Assembly (NCBI GenBank): GCA_024138015.1
Contig: JAMXBB010000011.1
Location: 73,654,189-73,718,188, forward strand
Source of the DNA: Lumnitzera littorea
Lineage: Eukaryota > Streptophyta > Magnoliopsida > Myrtales > Combretaceae
DNA: 64,000 nt
Reading direction: 5' to 3'
Shown here: in pieces, positions 61,490 to 64,000 of the stretch
Layout of the letters: each line of letters begins with the position of its first letter
Numbering within the stretch: position 1 is the stretch's first letter
Notes under the pieces: model-generated
Told to the model about the DNA's origin: nothing
The model's database searches: none
The model's input: only the letters and a program-made list of their open reading frames with translations
Translations under genes and position numbers: made by a program

Positions 61490-62170
61490 AGACAAGTTAA
61501 AGGATTTTAGAACCCGTCTCGTTATATTAATAAGGTATACCGCCTGTCTGATCTTGTTTTAAAACCCGTCACAAAATCTTAACTTGTTCCGCTATCCCGC
61601 TATTTTAATATTGTAGCCGCCTTCTGACCTATCGGACTTTTTAACCAAATGATTATTTTTTATTTCATTAATTATTATATGAAAATTTTATTTATATTAT
61701 TTAAAAATATGAATAACAATATAGAATAAAAAATCCATTTGTTATAGTATCTTGATCTTATACATCTTATAACGGCATTAATAGAGTATTTATTAGTATT
61801 GTAATACAATAAATTTATTGATCTAACTAAACTCTATCTTAATTTTTCTATATATTTTGATTTTATAAATATGGTCAATGTTTACATTAAAATTTGTTAT
61901 CTACTTAAACATGTCTCTCTATTATCTAACGAGCACACAAGCACCTTTTCTTGACAAAATAATAATAGATATGTATACATAAATACTAAGAGAAAATAAT
62001 AAACATAATCATAGTTGTTATTTTCCTTATTTTTATCTATTTATTATTTTAAGTATTATAAATTTTAGTTAATATTATATTATGAATTTATTATTTTCTA
62101 CCTAAGTTTTTATTGGATTTTTGAAATCTCGAAACCCTAACGATTTGTGGCTATATCTTAAAATCCGTTC
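61490..62170. repeat. Degenerate repeat upstream of the mannosidase gene
   Basis: ACCCGTC-, CCGCCT- and CCCGCTAT-type words recur on a very AT-rich background at both ends of this stretch (61510-61640 and again around 62140-62170), as in decayed non-autonomous DNA transposons. The borders are uncertain. Confidence 0.3.
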
Positions 62171-64000
62171 AAAAATCTTATTAGATAATACCTTATGAGT
62201 TTTTTAATAAGATAGATATCTTATTACAATATGATTACATTCTTACATTAATGCATATAAAGATCTCTCACCTCCCAATGATACACCCAACCGAGGATAA
62301 AAAATTAATGTAAAGTTGTGAAATAAATAATAAGATTATGATGTAAAATATGAAACGCAATAAATAACGAAATATCAAACTCTTTTTAAAATATATATGT
62401 ATATATATATATGTTGAGAAATTTTAGAAAAACACAAAAATTCATTTTTTTTTTCAAGATTTAAGTTATAAAGAAGTCATCGTATTAACAAATTTCGATA
62501 AATTTAAATGTCTCAAGACATGCGCTAAAAGTCCAGGCAATTTAAACGGGAGAAATGATGCACGTATGTTCTAACATTTGATACGTGGTTAGTTACAAAA
62601 TGATGGTTAATAGTTTCGTTCCAAAAAATTCTACGCCTAATAACTCGACCAAACCCCCTTTGATTCCTATTAATCTATTTTCAGTTGGGCCAAATTGATA
62701 CAAAATTTCGGCTAAGATGGACTGCTATGTATTCCATATCTATCGGAAAACTTATATATATATACCCTTTTTAGAGTACGTTAGAAACAACACGTCTGAG
62801 ATGAGATAATATCGTATAAATAATATTATCTTCTTAATCAATAATTATATAAAAAAGTATGATAAAACTTTTAAAAATCTAAAATATTTCAAGTATTAAT
62901 TTATAAGATTACCAAAAGTAATTTTAAAGATGCCATAAATACTCCTGCTTTTTAATGTCGCGTCGGATAGGCAGCGGATGTGGATTGCTCATCCTACTAG
63001 GCTAAAGTAATATTAAAAAATACTATCAAAATAATCTTTTTTTATTTATTTTATCCGTGGATAGATCCATTCCTTCCCTGTTTGTCGTATTCTGCCGATG
63101 TAAAATGACGAGGCCTAACCCCGGATGGTAGTGGAGTGAGCTGTAAGTACTTAAATAATAAACAATGGACAATGAAAAAGACACGACTGTACCTGCCAAC
63201 GTTGGACCATTACCAACTCTCACGCCTAGCCCTTCCTTACTTAGAAGGGATGGAAAATGGATTGAACATGCGAGTACAAGTATGATTGGATATATTTTAT
63301 GAGTTCATTAAGTACGAGCACACGAAAAAATGTAGAAGATATGAGCATAAATAAGCTAAGGCTCAAGTATACGAGCACGGGTATGTCCAACAAGAAAAGA
63401 TTAGTGAGCTGTCTAAGAATGAGTATAAAAGCAGGTGAATAGCATGTTGGGCTTTTTTTTATTAAATATAAATAAAAATAATATTTTTAATTTAGTAGTG
63501 TATTTGATGTTTTAATTTATTCATTTAATATATTAATTAGCTAATTTTTCTTATTGAGATTATACTAGTAAGTGTAACTTCTATATAATTTTAAATTTTA
63601 AGTATTATATTAAATTAACAAAAAGCGTATTTGATATAATAATTTATTTGTTGAGTCAGTTGCTTTTTTATTAGAATTATATTATACCAATAAGTATAAT
63701 ATGTACGTAATTTTTAATTTTAAATATTATATCAAATAAACAAAAAATATAATAATTATTGTAATTACTTTATATCATTTCATTTAACCAATTTACTTTT
63801 TTCTAATTTGAATAAGCAAGTTGAGCTTAAGTAAGATATAAATGAATGGTTTAATGAATTAATACACCTAATTTATTTAGGTAGATTCATTTTAAATTAA
63901 AATTTGAATTAATTAAATCCTTTAAGTGACACTATGTTCCTAAATTAAACTAACTAAATATTATATGAAATTAGATTGTTGGATCATATCAACATAAATT
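62171..64000. other. Intergenic, AT-rich, no gene seen
   Basis: There is a short (TA)n tract near 62390-62412 and a TACGAGCACG/GAGTACAAGT word-rich patch at about 63250-63440 that may be another decayed MITE. Open frames are short and featureless. Confidence 0.4.

Noticed and set aside
1..64000. A previously undescribed biological system
   Set aside because: I looked for unexplained gene clusters, regular repeats with spacers and unusual coding regions. Everything with clear structure is explained by two known plant gene families and by transposable elements.

Overview
The window looks like nuclear DNA of a flowering plant, most likely a dicot. It is AT-rich, its two genes carry many short exons with GT-AG (and a few GC-AG) introns, Ty3/gypsy retrotransposons are nested inside one another, and there is a plastid-derived 16S rRNA scrap. 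I recognise no specific species, and I found no CRISPR array, operon, tRNA gene or other unusual system.

Layout. Positions 1-20420 are a nested stack of decayed LTR retrotransposons. The oldest (element C, plus strand) is split by element A (minus, about 1-7146, running off the left edge) and by element B (plus, 9131-15502, with both LTRs). A and B belong to one family. A is itself interrupted by a 3.1 kb solo LTR (2613-5712), and C by two further solo LTRs (7744-8489 and 15561-16480). Most borders are fixed by TG...CA ends with 5-bp target-site duplications. Positions 20420-23250 are intergenic DNA with a microsatellite and a MITE-like repeat. Positions 23371-28467 (minus) hold a complete nine-exon gene for an RNF10-type RING E3 ligase, with a TATA box upstream and a poly(A) signal downstream. 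Positions 28560-45080 are gene-poor and repeat-rich: a third solo LTR of the 15561 family (30842-31768), older LTR-like pieces, a hAT-type repeat, a plastid 16S fragment (34508-34583) and a tandem/inverted-repeat foldback (44163-44609). Positions 45282-61290 (minus) hold a complete 28-exon GH38 alpha-mannosidase gene. Its introns carry a gag-bearing retrotransposon remnant, a poly(A) retroposon with a 13-bp target duplication and a hAT-like repeat. Positions 61300-64000 are AT-rich and repetitive.

The two host genes do not form a pathway: one is predicted to ubiquitinate proteins (ribosomal proteins in animals), the other to trim mannose from N-glycans in the vacuole or apoplast. I reconstructed both by hand from splice signals. 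All exon phases close (2211 nt = 736 aa and 3009 nt = 1002 aa, each plus a stop), which is the strongest support for them. Everything else is transposable-element history: repeated insertion, solo-LTR formation, internal deletion and transition-type decay.
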